Assembly (NCBI GenBank): GCA_964236445.1
Contig: CAXSDR010000003.1
Location: forward strand, 1 to 64,000
Direction: 5' to 3'
Origin: CAXSDR01 sp964236445
GTDB lineage: Bacteria; Actinomycetota; Actinomycetes; Motilibacterales; Motilibacteraceae
DNA length: 64,000 nt
The translations under genes and the position numbers were made by a program. The notes under the pieces were generated by a model. That model was not told the DNA's origin, made no database searches, and was given only the letters and a program-made list of their open reading frames with translations. Shown piece by piece: positions 18,294 through 28,506 of this stretch; the first letter of the stretch is position 1, and each line of letters opens with the position of its first letter.

Positions 18294-19613
18294 GTGACTT
18301 CTCGTTCCCTTGGCGAAACAGACCGTTCCGGTCGCCGCACCTATGTGCTCGACACCAGCGTGCTGCTCTCCGATCCGCGCGCGCTGCTGCGCTTCCACGA
18401 GCACGATGTCGTGCTTCCCGTCGTCGTGATCACCGAGCTGGAGGCGAAGCGGGCACATCCGGAGCTGGGCTGGTTCGCTCGTGAGGCCTTGCGTCTGCTC
18501 GACGACCTGCGCGTGACGCACGGCCGTCTCGACGAGCCGCTCCTCCTCGACAGTGGCGGCACGCTGCACGTCGAGCTCAACCACACCGACGTCACGCTGC
18601 TGCCCGACGGATTCCGCGTGGGTGACAACGACAGCCGCATCCTCGCTGTCGCGCGCAATCTCGCCGCCGAAGGCAGCAACGTCGTCCTGGTGTCGAAGGA
18701 TCTCCCGATGCGCGTCAAGGCATCGGCCGTGGGGCTGGTCGCCGAGGAGTACGCGACGGGGGCCGTCGACACCGGCTGGACCGGCATGGTGGAGCTCGAC
18801 GTCGCGAGCGCGGTTCTCGACGAGCTCTACGAGCACGACCGCGTCGACGTCGCCGAGGCGCGGGACTTCCCGTGCCACACCGGGCTTCGCCTCCTCTCGG
18901 AGCGAGGCAGCGCGCTCGGGCGCGTCGCACCCGACAAGTCGGTGCGGGTCGTACGCGGCGACCGCGAGGTCTTCGGGCTGCACGGCCGCAGCGCCGAGCA
19001 GCGGGTCGCGCTCGACCTGCTCTGCGACCCCGAGGTCGGCATCGTCTCGTTGGGCGGGCGGGCCGGCACCGGCAAGAGCGCGCTCGCCCTGTGTGCGGGG
19101 CTCGATGCGGTGATGGAGCGACGCCAGCACCGCAAGGTCGTCGTGTTCAGGCCACTGTATGCCGTCGGCGGCCAGGACCTCGGTTATCTGCCCGGCAGCG
19201 AGTCCGAGAAGATGTCGCCGTGGGCCCAGGCGGTGTTCGACACGCTGGGCGCTCTGGTGTCGCCCGACGTGGTCGACGAGGTGCTCGACCGCGGCATGCT
19301 CGAGGTGCTGCCGCTCACGCACATCCGTGGCCGTTCGCTGCACGACGCGTTCGTGATCGTGGACGAAGCGCAGTCGTTGGAGCGCAACGTCCTGCTCACC
19401 GTCCTGTCCCGCGTGGGGCAGGGATCGCGGGTCGTGCTGACCCACGACGTCGCCCAGCGAGACAACCTGCGCGTGGGTCGGCACGACGGTGTCGCCTCGG
19501 TGATCGAGGCGCTCAAGGGGCATCCGCTCTTCGCCCACATCACCTTGACCAGGTCGGAGCGGTCGCCCATCGCGGCACTTGTCACCGACATGCTGGGCGA
19601 CCTTCAGATGTAG
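18294..19613 (+). CDS. phoH2: PIN-PhoH fusion protein (PhoH2 type)
   Basis: A 439-residue fusion. The PIN RNase domain (about 15-150) has the acidic site starting at Asp20 in 'YVLDTSVLL' and later 'GDNDSRIL'. The PhoH ATPase domain (about 230-439) has Walker A 'GRAGTGKS' near 254 and Walker B 'VIVDEAQ'. In mycobacteria this arrangement is an ATP-dependent RNase/RNA helicase. The GTG at 18294 was chosen because GGGAG stands five bases before it and the PIN domain starts soon after; 52 upstream codons in frame are Arg-rich noise. It matches Rv1095 in the conserved block. Confidence 0.93.
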   Translation: MTSRSLGETDRSGRRTYVLDTSVLLSDPRALLRFHEHDVVLPVVVITELEAKRAHPELGWFAREALRLLDDLRVTHGRLDEPLLLDSGGTLHVELNHTDVTLLPDGFRVGDNDSRILAVARNLAAEGSNVVLVSKDLPMRVKASAVGLVAEEYATGAVDTGWTGMVELDVASAVLDELYEHDRVDVAEARDFPCHTGLRLLSERGSALGRVAPDKSVRVVRGDREVFGLHGRSAEQRVALDLLCDPEVGIVSLGGRAGTGKSALALCAGLDAVMERRQHRKVVVFRPLYAVGGQDLGYLPGSESEKMSPWAQAVFDTLGALVSPDVVDEVLDRGMLEVLPLTHIRGRSLHDAFVIVDEAQSLERNVLLTVLSRVGQGSRVVLTHDVAQRDNLRVGRHDGVASVIEALKGHPLFAHITLTRSERSPIAALVTDMLGDLQM

Positions 19614-19658
19614 GAAAAAGGTCAGCCGGGTCCGTCCGGAGGGAGCCAGACTGACCCC

Positions 19659-20210
19659 ATGAAGCTGCATGAGGCCATCGACGGGCGGCTGCGCGAGTTC
19701 GTGCTCGCGCAGCCCATGTTCTTCGTGGGCACGGCTCCGTCCGCCCTCGACCAGCACATCAACGTGTCGCCGCGTGGCGGCGCAGGGTCCTTCGCCGTCC
19801 TCGACGAGCACACCGTCGCCTTCGCCGACTTCACCGGCAGCGGCTCCGAGACGGTGGCGCACCTGCGCGACAACGGCCGCATCGTCGTGATGTTCTGCGC
19901 GTTCTCAGGACCGCCCAACATCGTGCGCCTGCACGGTCACGGGGAGGCCGTTCTGCCCGGGGACTCCCGATGGGCAGAGCTGCGCGCGGCCTTCTGCGTG
20001 GCAGCGCCCGACGAGGCGGTGCGGGCAGTCATCAGGATCGAGGTCGACCGGGTCTCGGACTCCTGCGGCTTCAGTGTGCCGTTGCTGGACTATGTAGGCC
20101 AGCGTCCCCTGCTCGACGACTGGGCACGGCGCAGAGGTGCAGAAGGTCTCGAGTCCTATCGGCGCGAGAAGAACGCGGCGAGCATCGACGGCCTTCCGGC
20201 TCTGGGCTGA
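19659..20210 (+). CDS. Pyridoxamine 5'-phosphate oxidase-family protein
   Basis: A 183-residue flavin-reductase-like split-barrel protein. 'FFVGTAPSALDQHINVSPRGG' and 'RIVVMFCAFSGPPNIVRLHGHG' (quoted in part) are typical of the actinobacterial PNPOx-like group, which bind FMN, F420 or heme. The substrate is unknown; it is not the PdxH biosynthetic enzyme. ATG 19659 lies six bases after a CAGACT box, so it may be leaderless. Confidence 0.85.
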   Translation: MKLHEAIDGRLREFVLAQPMFFVGTAPSALDQHINVSPRGGAGSFAVLDEHTVAFADFTGSGSETVAHLRDNGRIVVMFCAFSGPPNIVRLHGHGEAVLPGDSRWAELRAAFCVAAPDEAVRAVIRIEVDRVSDSCGFSVPLLDYVGQRPLLDDWARRRGAEGLESYRREKNAASIDGLPALG

Positions 20211-20269
20211 CTGCGCGCGTGACAGGTCGGTGCGTGGTGGACTGCGTGGAATGCGTCCGTCCGCGGGAC

Positions 20270-20494
20270 TCAGCGGGAGACGGGCGATCCGCCGTCGATC
20301 TGCCGCTGCTGGACCCGCAGCCAGCGCACGTCGAACCCGGTGCGCTCGGCGACCCGCTCTGCGGTATATCCCTGGGCCAGCAGGTCCAGGCACTGGTCAG
20401 CGGTCCAACCGGGCTTGGGTGTCCCGGCCTGCCGGCTTTGCACGCTGCTGAAGGCAGGTCGGCCGTCACGCGGCCTCAGATCTTTCGACACCAT
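20270..20494 (-). CDS. Small HTH-like protein
   Basis: A 74-residue protein. 'WTADQCLDLLAQGYTAERVAERTG' (quoted in part) followed by 'DVRWLRVQQRQI' has the helix-turn-helix pattern of small DNA-binding proteins. The amino end is polar and probably disordered. ATG 20494 has AGAAGG close upstream. It is transcribed alone toward the PNPOx-like gene. No family name recognised. Confidence 0.55.
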   Translation of the reverse strand: MVSKDLRPRDGRPAFSSVQSRQAGTPKPGWTADQCLDLLAQGYTAERVAERTGFDVRWLRVQQRQIDGGSPVSR

Positions 20495-20575
20495 GCCTTC
20501 TACGGTACGACGCGATCTGGCATCTTCGCTAATTCTTCGGGCAGATCACTTTGCGTAGTGAGCTGTGTGGGATTG

Positions 20576-21994
20576 TCAGGAAGGTCGGGTCATCGACAGC
20601 ACGTCGAGAGCCGCATCGAGCTGTTCCTCCGTCAGCTTGCCGTCCGACACATAGCCTCGTTCGAGGACTACCTGTCGTATCGTCTGGCGTTCTTTGAGTG
20701 ACTGCTTCACCACTTTTGCGGCTTCTTCGTAGCCGATGTACTTGTTCAGGGGAGTCACGACCGAGGGAGACGACTCGGCGTATTCGAGACAGCGTTCCTC
20801 GTTGGCGACCATGCCGTCGATGCAGCGGTCGGCGAGGAGCCGCGAGATGTTGGCAAGCAGCCGGACCGACTCGAGAAGGTTTCGGGCGATGACCGGCAAC
20901 ATCACATTGAGCTCGAAGTTGCCGGCGGCACCGGCGAACGCCACGGCAGCGTCGTTCCCGATGACCTGGGCGCACACCATGCACAACGCCTCGGGAATGA
21001 CCGGGTTGACCTTTCCCGGCATGATCGACGATCCCGGCTGCAGGTCGGGCAGCGACAGCTCCGCAAGGCCCGTGCGTGGACCCGATCCCATCCAGCGGAT
21101 GTCGTTGCCGATCTTGTAGAGCGAGACGGCTATGGTGCGCAGCTGGCCCGAGAGCTCCACCAGGGCGTCGCGGGCACCCTGCGCCTCGAAGTGGTCACGT
21201 GCCTCGGTGAAGGGAAGCCCTGTCGTGGCGGCCACCTGCGCGATCACGGCCGCGGAGAAGCCTTGCGGGGTGTTGATGCCCGTGCCGACCGCGGTGCCGC
21301 CCAGCGGGAGCTCCGCCACCCGGGGGAGCGTCGCGTGCAGCCGCTCGATCCCATAGCGCACCTGCGCGGCATAGCCGCCGAACTCCTGGCCCAGCGTCAC
21401 GGGCGTCGCGTCCATCAGGTGGGTGCGGCCCGACTTCACGACCGACTGCCACTTCTCGGACTTCGCCGCCAGAGCCGCCTGCAGGTGCTCGAGGGCAGGC
21501 ACGAGGTCGTGCACCACGGCGCTCGTAGCCGCGACGTGGATCGACGAGGGGAACACGTCGTTGCTCGACTGGGACGCGTTGACGTGGTCGTTGGGGTGGA
21601 CCGGCCGGCCGAGCCGCTCGGTCGCGAGCGTGGCGATGACCTCGTTCGCGTTCATGTTGGACGACGTCCCGGAGCCCGTCTGGAAGACGTCGATCGGGAA
21701 GTGCTCGTCCCACTGCCCCGCGGCGACCTCGTCGGCGGCGGCGCGTACGGCCTCGGCGAGGTCCGCGTCGAGAATCCCGAGCTCTGCGTTGACCGTGGCT
21801 GCGGCCCCCTTGATGCGAGCGAGAGCCTCGATGTGCGCCCGCTCGATCGGCTGGCCCGAGACGGGGAAGTTCTCCACCGCGCGCTGCGTCTGCGCGCGCC
21901 AGCGGGCGGCGGCGGGAACGCGCACCTCGCCCATGGAGTCGTGCTCGGTCCGGAACTCGCCGGTCGTGTCAACGGCGGTGGTGTGGTCAGCCAT
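20576..21994 (-). CDS. fumC: Class II fumarase FumC
   Basis: A 472-residue member of the fumarase/aspartase superfamily. It has the signature '[11 protein letters not shown]', the substrate-binding '[10 protein letters not shown]' and 'SQSSNDVFP', and the catalytic-histidine segment '[11 protein letters not shown]'. It interconverts fumarate and malate in the citric acid cycle without an iron-sulphur cluster. ATG 21994 (MADHTT) is used; ATG 22003 three codons earlier is possible. The order fum then glpX on the same strand follows mycobacteria (Rv1098c, Rv1099c), but here an exporter and a kinase intervene. Confidence 0.95.
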   Translation of the reverse strand: MADHTTAVDTTGEFRTEHDSMGEVRVPAAARWRAQTQRAVENFPVSGQPIERAHIEALARIKGAAATVNAELGILDADLAEAVRAAADEVAAGQWDEHFPIDVFQTGSGTSSNMNANEVIATLATERLGRPVHPNDHVNASQSSNDVFPSSIHVAATSAVVHDLVPALEHLQAALAAKSEKWQSVVKSGRTHLMDATPVTLGQEFGGYAAQVRYGIERLHATLPRVAELPLGGTAVGTGINTPQGFSAAVIAQVAATTGLPFTEARDHFEAQGARDALVELSGQLRTIAVSLYKIGNDIRWMGSGPRTGLAELSLPDLQPGSSIMPGKVNPVIPEALCMVCAQVIGNDAAVAFAGAAGNFELNVMLPVIARNLLESVRLLANISRLLADRCIDGMVANEERCLEYAESSPSVVTPLNKYIGYEEAAKVVKQSLKERQTIRQVVLERGYVSDGKLTEEQLDAALDVLSMTRPS

Positions 21995-22078
21995 GGACGC
22001 CATCCTGCCCGACGGCGCGTACGCCGATGAGCCACCCTGTCGAGGCAGAGTCCGAGCGAAAACGATATCGAGGTGCCG

Positions 22079-22531
22079 ATGTCCTACCGCGTTTCGCGTG
22101 CCCGTCCCAGCTCCGGGCAGCGCTCCGTCGTCGTGGTGGTGTGGACGGTCGTGCTGGTGATCGTGGTCATCGCGCTGGTCTACGGGCTGCATGTGGTCCG
22201 GCACATGGTTGCTGCCCAGCCGGAGGACCCGACGCTGGACCGCTATCCGGAGGTGCGCCTCGTCAAGGGTGTCGTGAGCGGAGCAGGAGCCGCGGGTGAG
22301 GCCTTCCGCCAGAGCAAGGGGCGCTATCCGACCTCTCTTGCCGAACTGACAGGTGCGGGATATTCGCACGACCCCCGCGTGGGCGTCTACGTCGGCAAAC
22401 CGCACAGCCCGGAGACCTTCTGCGTGCAGGGCTACTACGGCCAGCTCGGAGCACGAGACACGTGGACCTATTCCTACTCCTCGGTCGGTGGCCGGCCGGG
22501 GAACATCACGTTGGGGCCGTGTCCGGGCTAG
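22079..22531 (+). CDS. Membrane-anchored protein, pseudopilin-like soluble part
   Basis: A 150-residue protein with one amino-terminal transmembrane helix (about 17-42, very rich in Val) and an extracytoplasmic domain. '[19 protein letters not shown]' recalls the region after the helix in type II pseudopilins, but no prepilin cleavage motif is visible before the helix. Two Cys late in the chain may pair. ATG 22079 follows GAGG by five bases. It is isolated from any pilus or secretion gene, so the function is unknown. Confidence 0.7.
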   Translation: MSYRVSRARPSSGQRSVVVVVWTVVLVIVVIALVYGLHVVRHMVAAQPEDPTLDRYPEVRLVKGVVSGAGAAGEAFRQSKGRYPTSLAELTGAGYSHDPRVGVYVGKPHSPETFCVQGYYGQLGARDTWTYSYSSVGGRPGNITLGPCPG

Positions 22532-23325
22532 TCGATCAGCTGCTTGCGCATGCCACGGATCGCGAACACGCCCATGGCGCCGACGAACACCGCGAGGGCG
22601 CCGAGATGGCCGAGGTCGCGCACCGAGGGCGTGAGGAAGACGCAATGCCGAACGAGCGCGACACAGTGGAAGAGCGGGTTGAGCTGCGAGATGTGCTGCG
22701 CCCAGGACGGCAGCTGCGTGACCGGGAAGAAGGTGCCGGACACCAGGAACAATGGGGTCAGCAGCGCCGAGATGATGTAGTTGAACGAGTCGATCGATGG
22801 AACGACGGACGACATCCAGATGCCGAAGAGTGCGAATCCCAGGCCCGTCAGGAAGCCGACGAGGGGAACGAGCGCCATTCCCCAGGACGGGTCGAGCCCG
22901 AAGCCGATGGCGACCAGCATCGGGGCACAGCCGTAGACGCCGGCGCGCAGGGCCAGCCACAGCGCCTCCGCGATCACGATCTCGTGCACGTCGACGGGCG
23001 CGGCGAGCAACGCGTCGTAGACATGCTGGAAGCTGCGGCGCACGAACGTCTGGAACATGCCGCCGAAGGCCGAGGTGAACAGCACGGCCGTCGCCACGAC
23101 GCCCGTGCCGAGGAACTCGATGTAGGGATAGCCGCCGATGCGGCCCACGAGCGAGCCGAAACCCGTGCCGAAGGCGAGGAGATAGATCGTCGGCTCGACG
23201 ACGGAGGAGAACGACGTCGAGCGCCAGTGCCGGCGGTAGAGCGTCGCCTCGTGTTTGAACACCCCGGCAAGAGCCGACCGCTCCAGCCACCGCAGCCGCA
23301 GCGAACGGGGGTCGGTGGCAGTCAT
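22528..23325 (-). CDS. ABC-2 type exporter permease
   Basis: A 265-residue membrane protein with six predicted helices and the ABC-2 pattern of the NodJ/DrrB group ('[17 protein letters not shown]', '[13 protein letters not shown]'). It forms the channel of an exporter energised by the ATPase encoded just upstream, with which it overlaps by four bases (ATGA-type). The 3' end overlaps the pseudopilin-like gene on the other strand by four bases. The exported compound (drug, lipid or glycan) cannot be told. Confidence 0.9.
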   Translation of the reverse strand: MTATDPRSLRLRWLERSALAGVFKHEATLYRRHWRSTSFSSVVEPTIYLLAFGTGFGSLVGRIGGYPYIEFLGTGVVATAVLFTSAFGGMFQTFVRRSFQHVYDALLAAPVDVHEIVIAEALWLALRAGVYGCAPMLVAIGFGLDPSWGMALVPLVGFLTGLGFALFGIWMSSVVPSIDSFNYIISALLTPLFLVSGTFFPVTQLPSWAQHISQLNPLFHCVALVRHCVFLTPSVRDLGHLGALAVFVGAMGVFAIRGMRKQLID

Positions 23326-24230
23326 TGGCTCGTCTCCCCCGTCAACGTCACGAACACGTCCTCGAGACTGGCAGGTCGCGGATAGCCCTCGCCGAGCTCC
23401 GCGCGCAGCTCGCCGGTCATGTCCTCGCTGCGCAGCACCGAGATCGACGGACCGGTGCGCCGTGTCGGGTGGCCGTCACGGCGTACGCGCTGCTCGATCT
23501 CGGCGAGCCGGTCGGGAGAGCCGTAGAACTCGACGGCGCGCTCGCCGGCATGCGCGGCCAGCAGCTCGGCCGGTGACCCGGCGGCGACGACACGCCCGGC
23601 CGACATGACGGCCACCTGGTCGGCGAGGCGCTCGGCCTCCTCGATGTAGTGGGTGGACATGAGCACGGTGACACCGTCGTTGCGCAGTCCGTCGATCAGC
23701 GACCAGAGCTCCTGGCGCACCTGAGGGTCGAGCCCGACCGTGGGCTCGTCGAGCAGGACGAGCTGTGGAGCATGGACCAGCCCGCGGGCGATGAGCAACC
23801 TCCTGCGCATGCCACCGGAGAGCTTGTCGACGCGGGTCGCGGCCCGGTCGGCGAGGGTCGCCAGAGCCATCGCTCGCACGACCGCCGACCGGCGACGGGC
23901 GGCCGGCACGCGGTAGAGGTGGGCGAAGACCTCGAGGTTCTCCTGGACCGTCAGCTCTTCGTCGAGGTTGTCGCGCTGAGGCACCACGCCCATCAGGGCG
24001 CGTACGCGCTTGGACTCACGCGGAACAGGCAGACCCAACACCTCGATGGTGCCGCCGGTCGGTATCGCCTGACCGGTGAGCAGGCGCATGGTGGTCGACT
24101 TGCCGGCGCCGTTGGGACCGAGCAGACCGAAGCACGACCCGGTGCCGACCGTGAGGTCCAACCCGTCGACGGCACGGATGTTCCCGAAGTGCTTCTCCAC
24201 GCCGGTCAGGACGATCGCGGCATCGGTCAT
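23322..24230 (-). CDS. ABC exporter ATP-binding protein (NodI/DrrA type)
   Basis: A 302-residue ATPase. Walker A 'GPNGAGKST', signature 'LSGGMRRRL', Walker B '[12 protein letters not shown]' and the H-loop '[13 protein letters not shown]' are all intact. The C-terminal 90 residues are the accessory domain of the NodI/DrrA group. ATG 24230 (MTDAAIV) is the sensible start; fifteen more upstream codons are not typical. It is transcribed with the permease and ends in a four-base overlap with it. Confidence 0.92.
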   Translation of the reverse strand: MTDAAIVLTGVEKHFGNIRAVDGLDLTVGTGSCFGLLGPNGAGKSTTMRLLTGQAIPTGGTIEVLGLPVPRESKRVRALMGVVPQRDNLDEELTVQENLEVFAHLYRVPAARRRSAVVRAMALATLADRAATRVDKLSGGMRRRLLIARGLVHAPQLVLLDEPTVGLDPQVRQELWSLIDGLRNDGVTVLMSTHYIEEAERLADQVAVMSAGRVVAAGSPAELLAAHAGERAVEFYGSPDRLAEIEQRVRRDGHPTRRTGPSISVLRSEDMTGELRAELGEGYPRPASLEDVFVTLTGETSQ

Positions 24231-24271
24231 GATTTCGCACCCTACGGGAGGGGCCGGGAGGACGACCCCGA

Positions 24272-25210
24272 TCACCTGCCGATGCGGTCGGGCCTCCTCA
24301 TTCGGTCAACGACCTCGACACGGGTCGGCGGGTCGGCACCCTCGCGCTCGCACGTGATCGAGGCGGTCATGGCGGCCTCCCGGAGCACGGCCTGCAGCAT
24401 CTGGCCGTCGTCGTCCTGCAGGTCGCCGGTGCGGCGCACGTCGAGCAGCTGGCGACGCGCCAGCGCGTCGAGCAGACCTGCGGTGAAGGTGTCGCCTGCG
24501 CCCACGGTGTCGACGACGGCCGTCGCCGGGGCCTCGATCGACACGATCTGGCTGCGTGTCACGGCGACGGCACCGTCGGCGCCGCGGGTGACGACGACGA
24601 GGGCCGTGCGCTCGGCCTCGAGCCAGTGGCGGGCGACCTGCTCGAGGCTCTGGCCGGGATAGAGGAAGTCGAGGTCCTCGTCACTGGTCTTGACGACGTG
24701 GGCCAGCGAAGCGACCTGCTCCGTGCGCCCGACGGCCGCCGTGTGGTCGCTCACCAGGCGCGGCCGCGGGTTGGGGTCGAACGAGACGAGCACCCGGTCG
24801 GCCGCCCGGGAGACCGCCTCGATCACCGCGCTTGCTCCGGGCTCGATGGCAACTCCCAGCGACCCGACGTGGACGCAGGTCACGGCGTCGTCCAGCTCGA
24901 TGTCTTCGACGTCCCACACCAGCGCGAAGTCATAGGTTGCGACACCGGCCTCGTCGAGGGTCGCCGTCGCGGTGCTGGTGGCGGCGGCACCGCGCACCTG
25001 GCCCAGCAGGCGTACGCCGTTGCCCGCCAGGTGGGCCACGATGCGGTCGCCGCGGTCGTCACGGCCCACGCTCGTCACGAGGCCGACGTCGTTGCCCAGC
25101 CGGGCCAGGGCGAGGGCGACGTTTGCCGGGGAACCGCCGACGTGCTCGGTGCTGCGACCGTCGCGCGAGACCACGATGTCGATGAGGGCCTCGCCGACGA
25201 CCATCAGCAT
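24272..25210 (-). CDS. PfkB-family sugar kinase
   Basis: A 312-residue ribokinase-fold kinase. The first signature is in 'GGSPANVALALARLG' and the second, 'DTVGAGDTFTAGLLDAL', contains the catalytic Asp. The sequence is closest to fructokinase-type members, but sugar choice is not decided. Its ATG shares one base with the glpX stop (TGATG), so translation is coupled to fructose-1,6-bisphosphatase. That suits a kinase feeding hexose phosphates. Confidence 0.88.
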   Translation of the reverse strand: MLMVVGEALIDIVVSRDGRSTEHVGGSPANVALALARLGNDVGLVTSVGRDDRGDRIVAHLAGNGVRLLGQVRGAAATSTATATLDEAGVATYDFALVWDVEDIELDDAVTCVHVGSLGVAIEPGASAVIEAVSRAADRVLVSFDPNPRPRLVSDHTAAVGRTEQVASLAHVVKTSDEDLDFLYPGQSLEQVARHWLEAERTALVVVTRGADGAVAVTRSQIVSIEAPATAVVDTVGAGDTFTAGLLDALARRQLLDVRRTGDLQDDDGQMLQAVLREAAMTASITCEREGADPPTRVEVVDRMRRPDRIGR

Positions 25211-26244
25211 CAGCGCGCGTGGTCGAAGTCGATGGCGGAGTAGGCGCGCAGCTTCGCGAGCCGGTGCTCGCTCTTGACCGAGCGGATCGTGCCGCTCTTG
25301 GAACGCATGACCATCGAGTGCGTCGAGGCGATGCCTTGGGAATAGCGGACGCCGCGCACCAGCTCGCCATCGGTGATGCCGGTGACGCAGAAGAAGACGT
25401 TGTCACCCTTGACGAGGTCGCTGGTCGTGAGGACCCGGTCGAGATCGTGCCCGGCATCGAGGGCGCGCCGGCGCTCGGCCTCGTCGCGCGGCCAGAGCCG
25501 GCCCTGGATCTCGCCGCCGAGGCACTTCATCGCGCAGGCGGCGATGATGCCCTCGGGTGTGCCGCCGATGCCGAGCAGCACGTCGACGCCGGTGCCTTCA
25601 CGCGCAGCCATCACCGCACCGGCGACGTCACCGTCGGACATGAACTTGATGCGGGCACCGGTGGCCCGGACCTCCTCGATCAGCGAGGCGTGGCGCGGCC
25701 GGTCGAGGATCGCGACCGTGAGGTCTTCGGCACCGCACCCGTGGGCCTTGGCGATCCAGCTGAGGTTCGCGCGCACCGGAGCCGTGAGGTCGATGACGTC
25801 GGCGGCGGCGGGCCCGACGACGATCTTCTCCATGTAGAAGACGGCAGACGGGTCATACATCGCGCCCCGCTCGGCGACCGCGATGACCGACACCGCGTTG
25901 TCCATGCCCTTGCCGGCGAGTGTCGTGCCGTCGATCGGGTCGACGGCGACGTCGCACTCGGGACCACTCCCCGAGCCCACCACCTCGCCGTTGAACAGCA
26001 TGGGCGCGTCGTCCTTCTCGCCCTCGCCGATGACCACGACCCCTGACATCGACACCGTCGTGATGAGCTGACGCATCGCGTTGACAGCGGCCCCGTCGGC
26101 GCCGTTCTTGTCACCTCGCCCGACCCACCGCCCGGCGGCCATCGCGGCCGCCTCCGTGACCCGCACGAGCTCCATGGCCAGGTTGCGGTCGGGAGCCTCC
26201 CGGCTGACGGCGAGGGACGTGGGCAGGGAAGAGGGCTCGGCCAT
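25210..26244 (-). CDS. glpX: Class II fructose-1,6-bisphosphatase GlpX
   Basis: A 344-residue metal-dependent phosphatase. '[15 protein letters not shown]' and 'DPIDGTTL' hold the metal and phosphate ligands, and '[20 protein letters not shown]' is the family's C-terminal signature. It hydrolyses fructose 1,6-bisphosphate in gluconeogenesis and is the main FBPase of actinomycetes (Rv1099c). A TAGTGT box lies six bases before ATG 26244, pointing to a leaderless transcript. Confidence 0.95.
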   Translation of the reverse strand: MAEPSSLPTSLAVSREAPDRNLAMELVRVTEAAAMAAGRWVGRGDKNGADGAAVNAMRQLITTVSMSGVVVIGEGEKDDAPMLFNGEVVGSGSGPECDVAVDPIDGTTLAGKGMDNAVSVIAVAERGAMYDPSAVFYMEKIVVGPAAADVIDLTAPVRANLSWIAKAHGCGAEDLTVAILDRPRHASLIEEVRATGARIKFMSDGDVAGAVMAAREGTGVDVLLGIGGTPEGIIAACAMKCLGGEIQGRLWPRDEAERRRALDAGHDLDRVLTTSDLVKGDNVFFCVTGITDGELVRGVRYSQGIASTHSMVMRSKSGTIRSVKSEHRLAKLRAYSAIDFDHAR

Positions 26245-26250
26245 GCGCGA

Positions 26251-26256
26251 ACACTA
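26251..26256 (-). promoter_or_regulatory. -10 box of glpX, leaderless
   Basis: Minus-strand TAGTGT with a six-base gap to ATG 26244. This fits TANNNT and a transcript starting at the start codon. No clear -35 box. Confidence 0.5.
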
Positions 26257-26324
26257 ACGAGCCGTGATGACAGTCAGTCGCGACCTGGCACGCTGCGCCG
26301 CTGACGCATCGGCGACCATGGAGC

Positions 26325-26897
26325 GTGAGCACCGCCACTGCACCTGCTCAAGCGGCGCCCGAACCGCCCCCGGGCGTTGCGCCACGACGGCGGGCCACTG
26401 GGCGGACGGCGGCGCTCTGCGGGGGGTTCGTGGTGGCTGTCGTCGCAGCTGTCGTCGCGCTCACACCTCGGTCGAACATCGATGCCGTCCACGTGGTCGA
26501 CTGGGCCCCGGTCGCCGCGAAGGCCCGGGCAGCCGCGCACTTCACGGTGCTCGCACCTGTCGGGCTGCCGTCCTCGTGGCGCCCCACCAGCGCCCGCACC
26601 GACGTGCGCAAGGGCACGGTGCACTGGCACCTCGAGTTCGACACCCCCGACGGCAAGCGTGTGGGGGTCGAGCAGAGCGACCGGCCGGCCTACGGCTTTC
26701 TCGCCGAGATGACCGAGCGCGGCACCGCGGTCGGGCTCAGCACGGTCAACGAGTCGCTGTGGATCAGGACCTACGCGCCCGGCCGCGACCATCGGGCGAT
26801 CTGGCTGCGCGATGCCGACGTCACGACCGTTGTCGGCGGCACCGGCTCCTGGGACCAGGTCGAGCTGTTCGGCCGCTCGTTGCGACCGGTGAGCTGA
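26325..26897 (+). CDS. DUF4245 membrane-anchored protein
   Basis: A 190-residue protein with a Pro-rich start, one transmembrane helix (about 30-52, 'TAALCGGFVVAVVAAVVAL') and an extracytoplasmic domain containing 'FTVLAPVGLPSSWRPTSAR', typical of DUF4245. Function unknown. It is divergent from glpX as in mycobacteria (Rv1100). Start GTG 26325. The stop codon lies inside a 19-base tandem duplication. Confidence 0.85.
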   Translation: MSTATAPAQAAPEPPPGVAPRRRATGRTAALCGGFVVAVVAAVVALTPRSNIDAVHVVDWAPVAAKARAAAHFTVLAPVGLPSSWRPTSARTDVRKGTVHWHLEFDTPDGKRVGVEQSDRPAYGFLAEMTERGTAVGLSTVNESLWIRTYAPGRDHRAIWLRDADVTTVVGGTGSWDQVELFGRSLRPVS

Positions 26898-26938
26898 GAG
26901 GCGATCGGTGAGCTGGGAGGCGATCGGTGTGCTGGGGT
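26889..26938. repeat. 19-base tandem repeat between convergent genes
   Basis: Two copies of GGTGAGCTG(A/G)GAGGCGATC at 26889-26907 and 26908-26926 differ at one base, and a partial third begins at 26927. The repeat covers the DUF4245 stop and the 40-base gap before xseB. No hairpin terminator is evident. Confidence 0.75.
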
Positions 26939-27189
26939 CAGCTGCGGTGCTGCGGCTGCTCTGAATGCTCTGACTGCTCGGCGACAACGTTGCGAGCGGT
27001 CTCCTGCGCAGCGGCGGTCAGCCGGCGCCGCGCGCCGTCGAGCCACTCCTGGCAGATGGCAGCCAGCCGCTCGCCGCGCTCCCAGAGGGCGAGCGCATCC
27101 TCGAGTGTCGTGCCGCCTGCCTCGAGACGGCGTACGACGTCGGCGAGCTCGTCACGAGCCTGCTCATAGGTCGGAGCCTCGTCTGCCAC
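26938..27189 (-). CDS. xseB: Exodeoxyribonuclease VII small subunit
   Basis: An 83-residue protein of the usual XseB length. 'TYEQARDELADVVRRLEAG' and 'LEDALALWERGERLAAICQEWL' (quoted in part) form the two-helix hairpin that packs on XseA. Several small subunits bind one large subunit, and the enzyme degrades single-stranded DNA from both ends. It follows xseA by nine bases, as in Rv1107c-Rv1108c. Confidence 0.93.
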   Translation of the reverse strand: MADEAPTYEQARDELADVVRRLEAGGTTLEDALALWERGERLAAICQEWLDGARRRLTAAAQETARNVVAEQSEHSEQPQHRS

Positions 27190-27198
27190 CCGGGCAGC

Positions 27199-28497
27199 CT
27201 AGGTCTTCTGCTGTGTCGGGCGGGAACGACGGCCGGTCGTCTTGCCTGCATCCCCTGTGGGTGCCTCCCCTGTGGGTGCCAACCGTGGGGTGGCGACGGT
27301 GGCGGTCACCTCGCCGCCGGCTAGGCGAAGTCGCACCGCATCGCCTGGGCTGATCTCACCGGGGCCTCGCACCACGGCGTCGTCGGAGCTGCGCTGCACA
27401 ACGGCGTAGCCGCGCGCGAGCGTGGCGGCCGGAGACAGCGCGGCGACGCGGGCGCGGGCATGTGTCAGGTCGTCGTCGGCGCGGTCGAGCCGCCCGGTCA
27501 AACAGCGCCGGGCGCGCGCCAGCGTGTCGGACAGTGCCTGCTCGTGGACGTCGACCAGTCGTCCCGGGTCCGCCATCGCCGGGCGGCTGCGGATCGCGTC
27601 GAGGCTCGCCTGCTCCCGGCGCAGCCGCGTAGTCATCGCCTGCGACATGCGGCTGTCCAGAGCCGCGATGCGCAGCTGTTCCTCCGCCATGTCGGGCACC
27701 ACGAGCTTTGCCGCATCGGTCGGGGTGGAGGCTCGGGCATCGGCGACCAGGTCGACGAGCGGGGTGTCGATCTCGTGCCCGATCGCGCTGACGACCGGCG
27801 TGCGGCACTGCGAGACGGCGCGCACGAGCGCCTCGTTGGAGAAGGCGAGCAGGTCCTCCACGGACCCGCCGCCCCGGGCGATCACGATCACGTCGACAGT
27901 CAGATCGGCGTCGAGCCGGCCGAGGGCAGCGACGACGTCGGTCACGGCGTTAGGGCCCTGGACCGCCACCTCTTCCACCCGGAACGCCACGGCGGGCCAG
28001 CGCCGCTTCGCGTTCTCCACGACGTCGCGCTCCGCAGCGGAGGCGCGCCCGCACACGAGCCCGACGACGTGCGGCAGGAACGGGAGCGGTCGCTTGCGGG
28101 CGGCGGAGAACAGGCCCTCGGCGGTCAGCAAGCGGCGGAGCTGGTCGAGCCGCGCCAGGAGCGCGCCGATGCCCACCTCGCGGATCTCGTCGGCGGCCAT
28201 CGACAGCGACCCGCGGGCCGCCCAGAAGCTGGGGCGCGCGTGGACGATGACCTGGGCACCGTCGCGGATCGGTGCGCCTAGCGCGTCCAGCACCTCGGTC
28301 GGCACGGTCACCGACAGCGACACGTCGGCGGCGGTGTCGCGCAGGGTCACGAACGCCGTGCGGGTGCCCGGGCGGCGTACGAGCTGGGTCACCTGACCCT
28401 CCACCCACACCGGCCCGAGACGCCCGATCCACTGCACCAGCAGCTGGCTGATGCGCCGGACGGGAGCCGGGTGGCCAGCGGAGGTCTCGAGCGTCAC
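27199..28497 (-). CDS. xseA: Exodeoxyribonuclease VII large subunit
   Basis: A 432-residue nuclease. An OB-fold domain (about 10-110, 'VWVEGQVTQL') binds single-stranded DNA. The catalytic domain (about 120-340) has 'VIVIARGGGSVEDLLAFSNE' and 'SAIGHEIDTPLVDLVADARAS' (quoted in part). A coiled-coil then C-terminal segment ('ARGYAVV') follows. GTG 28497 is the start. Near the 3' end a perfect 15-base duplication at 27251-27280 adds a repeated APTG(E/D) segment to the disordered tail. Confidence 0.93.
   Translation of the reverse strand: MTLETSAGHPAPVRRISQLLVQWIGRLGPVWVEGQVTQLVRRPGTRTAFVTLRDTAADVSLSVTVPTEVLDALGAPIRDGAQVIVHARPSFWAARGSLSMAADEIREVGIGALLARLDQLRRLLTAEGLFSAARKRPLPFLPHVVGLVCGRASAAERDVVENAKRRWPAVAFRVEEVAVQGPNAVTDVVAALGRLDADLTVDVIVIARGGGSVEDLLAFSNEALVRAVSQCRTPVVSAIGHEIDTPLVDLVADARASTPTDAAKLVVPDMAEEQLRIAALDSRMSQAMTTRLRREQASLDAIRSRPAMADPGRLVDVHEQALSDTLARARRCLTGRLDRADDDLTHARARVAALSPAATLARGYAVVQRSSDDAVVRGPGEISPGDAVRLRLAGGEVTATVATPRLAPTGEAPTGDAGKTTGRRSRPTQQKT
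27251..27280. repeat. 15-base perfect tandem duplication inside xseA
   Basis: TCCCCTGTGGGTGCC is present twice head to tail. It preserves the frame and repeats five residues in the C-terminal tail of XseA. Confidence 0.85.
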
Positions 28498-28506
28498 GAG
28501 GGCAGG

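Noticed and set aside
16617..19862. A 1081-codon open frame on the minus strand
   Set aside because: It is antisense to the C-terminus of the DUF255 gene, the prenyl synthase and phoH, all with clear family motifs. Its sequence is low-complexity Arg/His/Ala, typical of reversed GC-rich coding DNA.
22079..22531. Type IV pilin or secretion pseudopilin
   Set aside because: The amino end lacks a prepilin peptidase site and no assembly genes are near; only the segment after the helix is similar.
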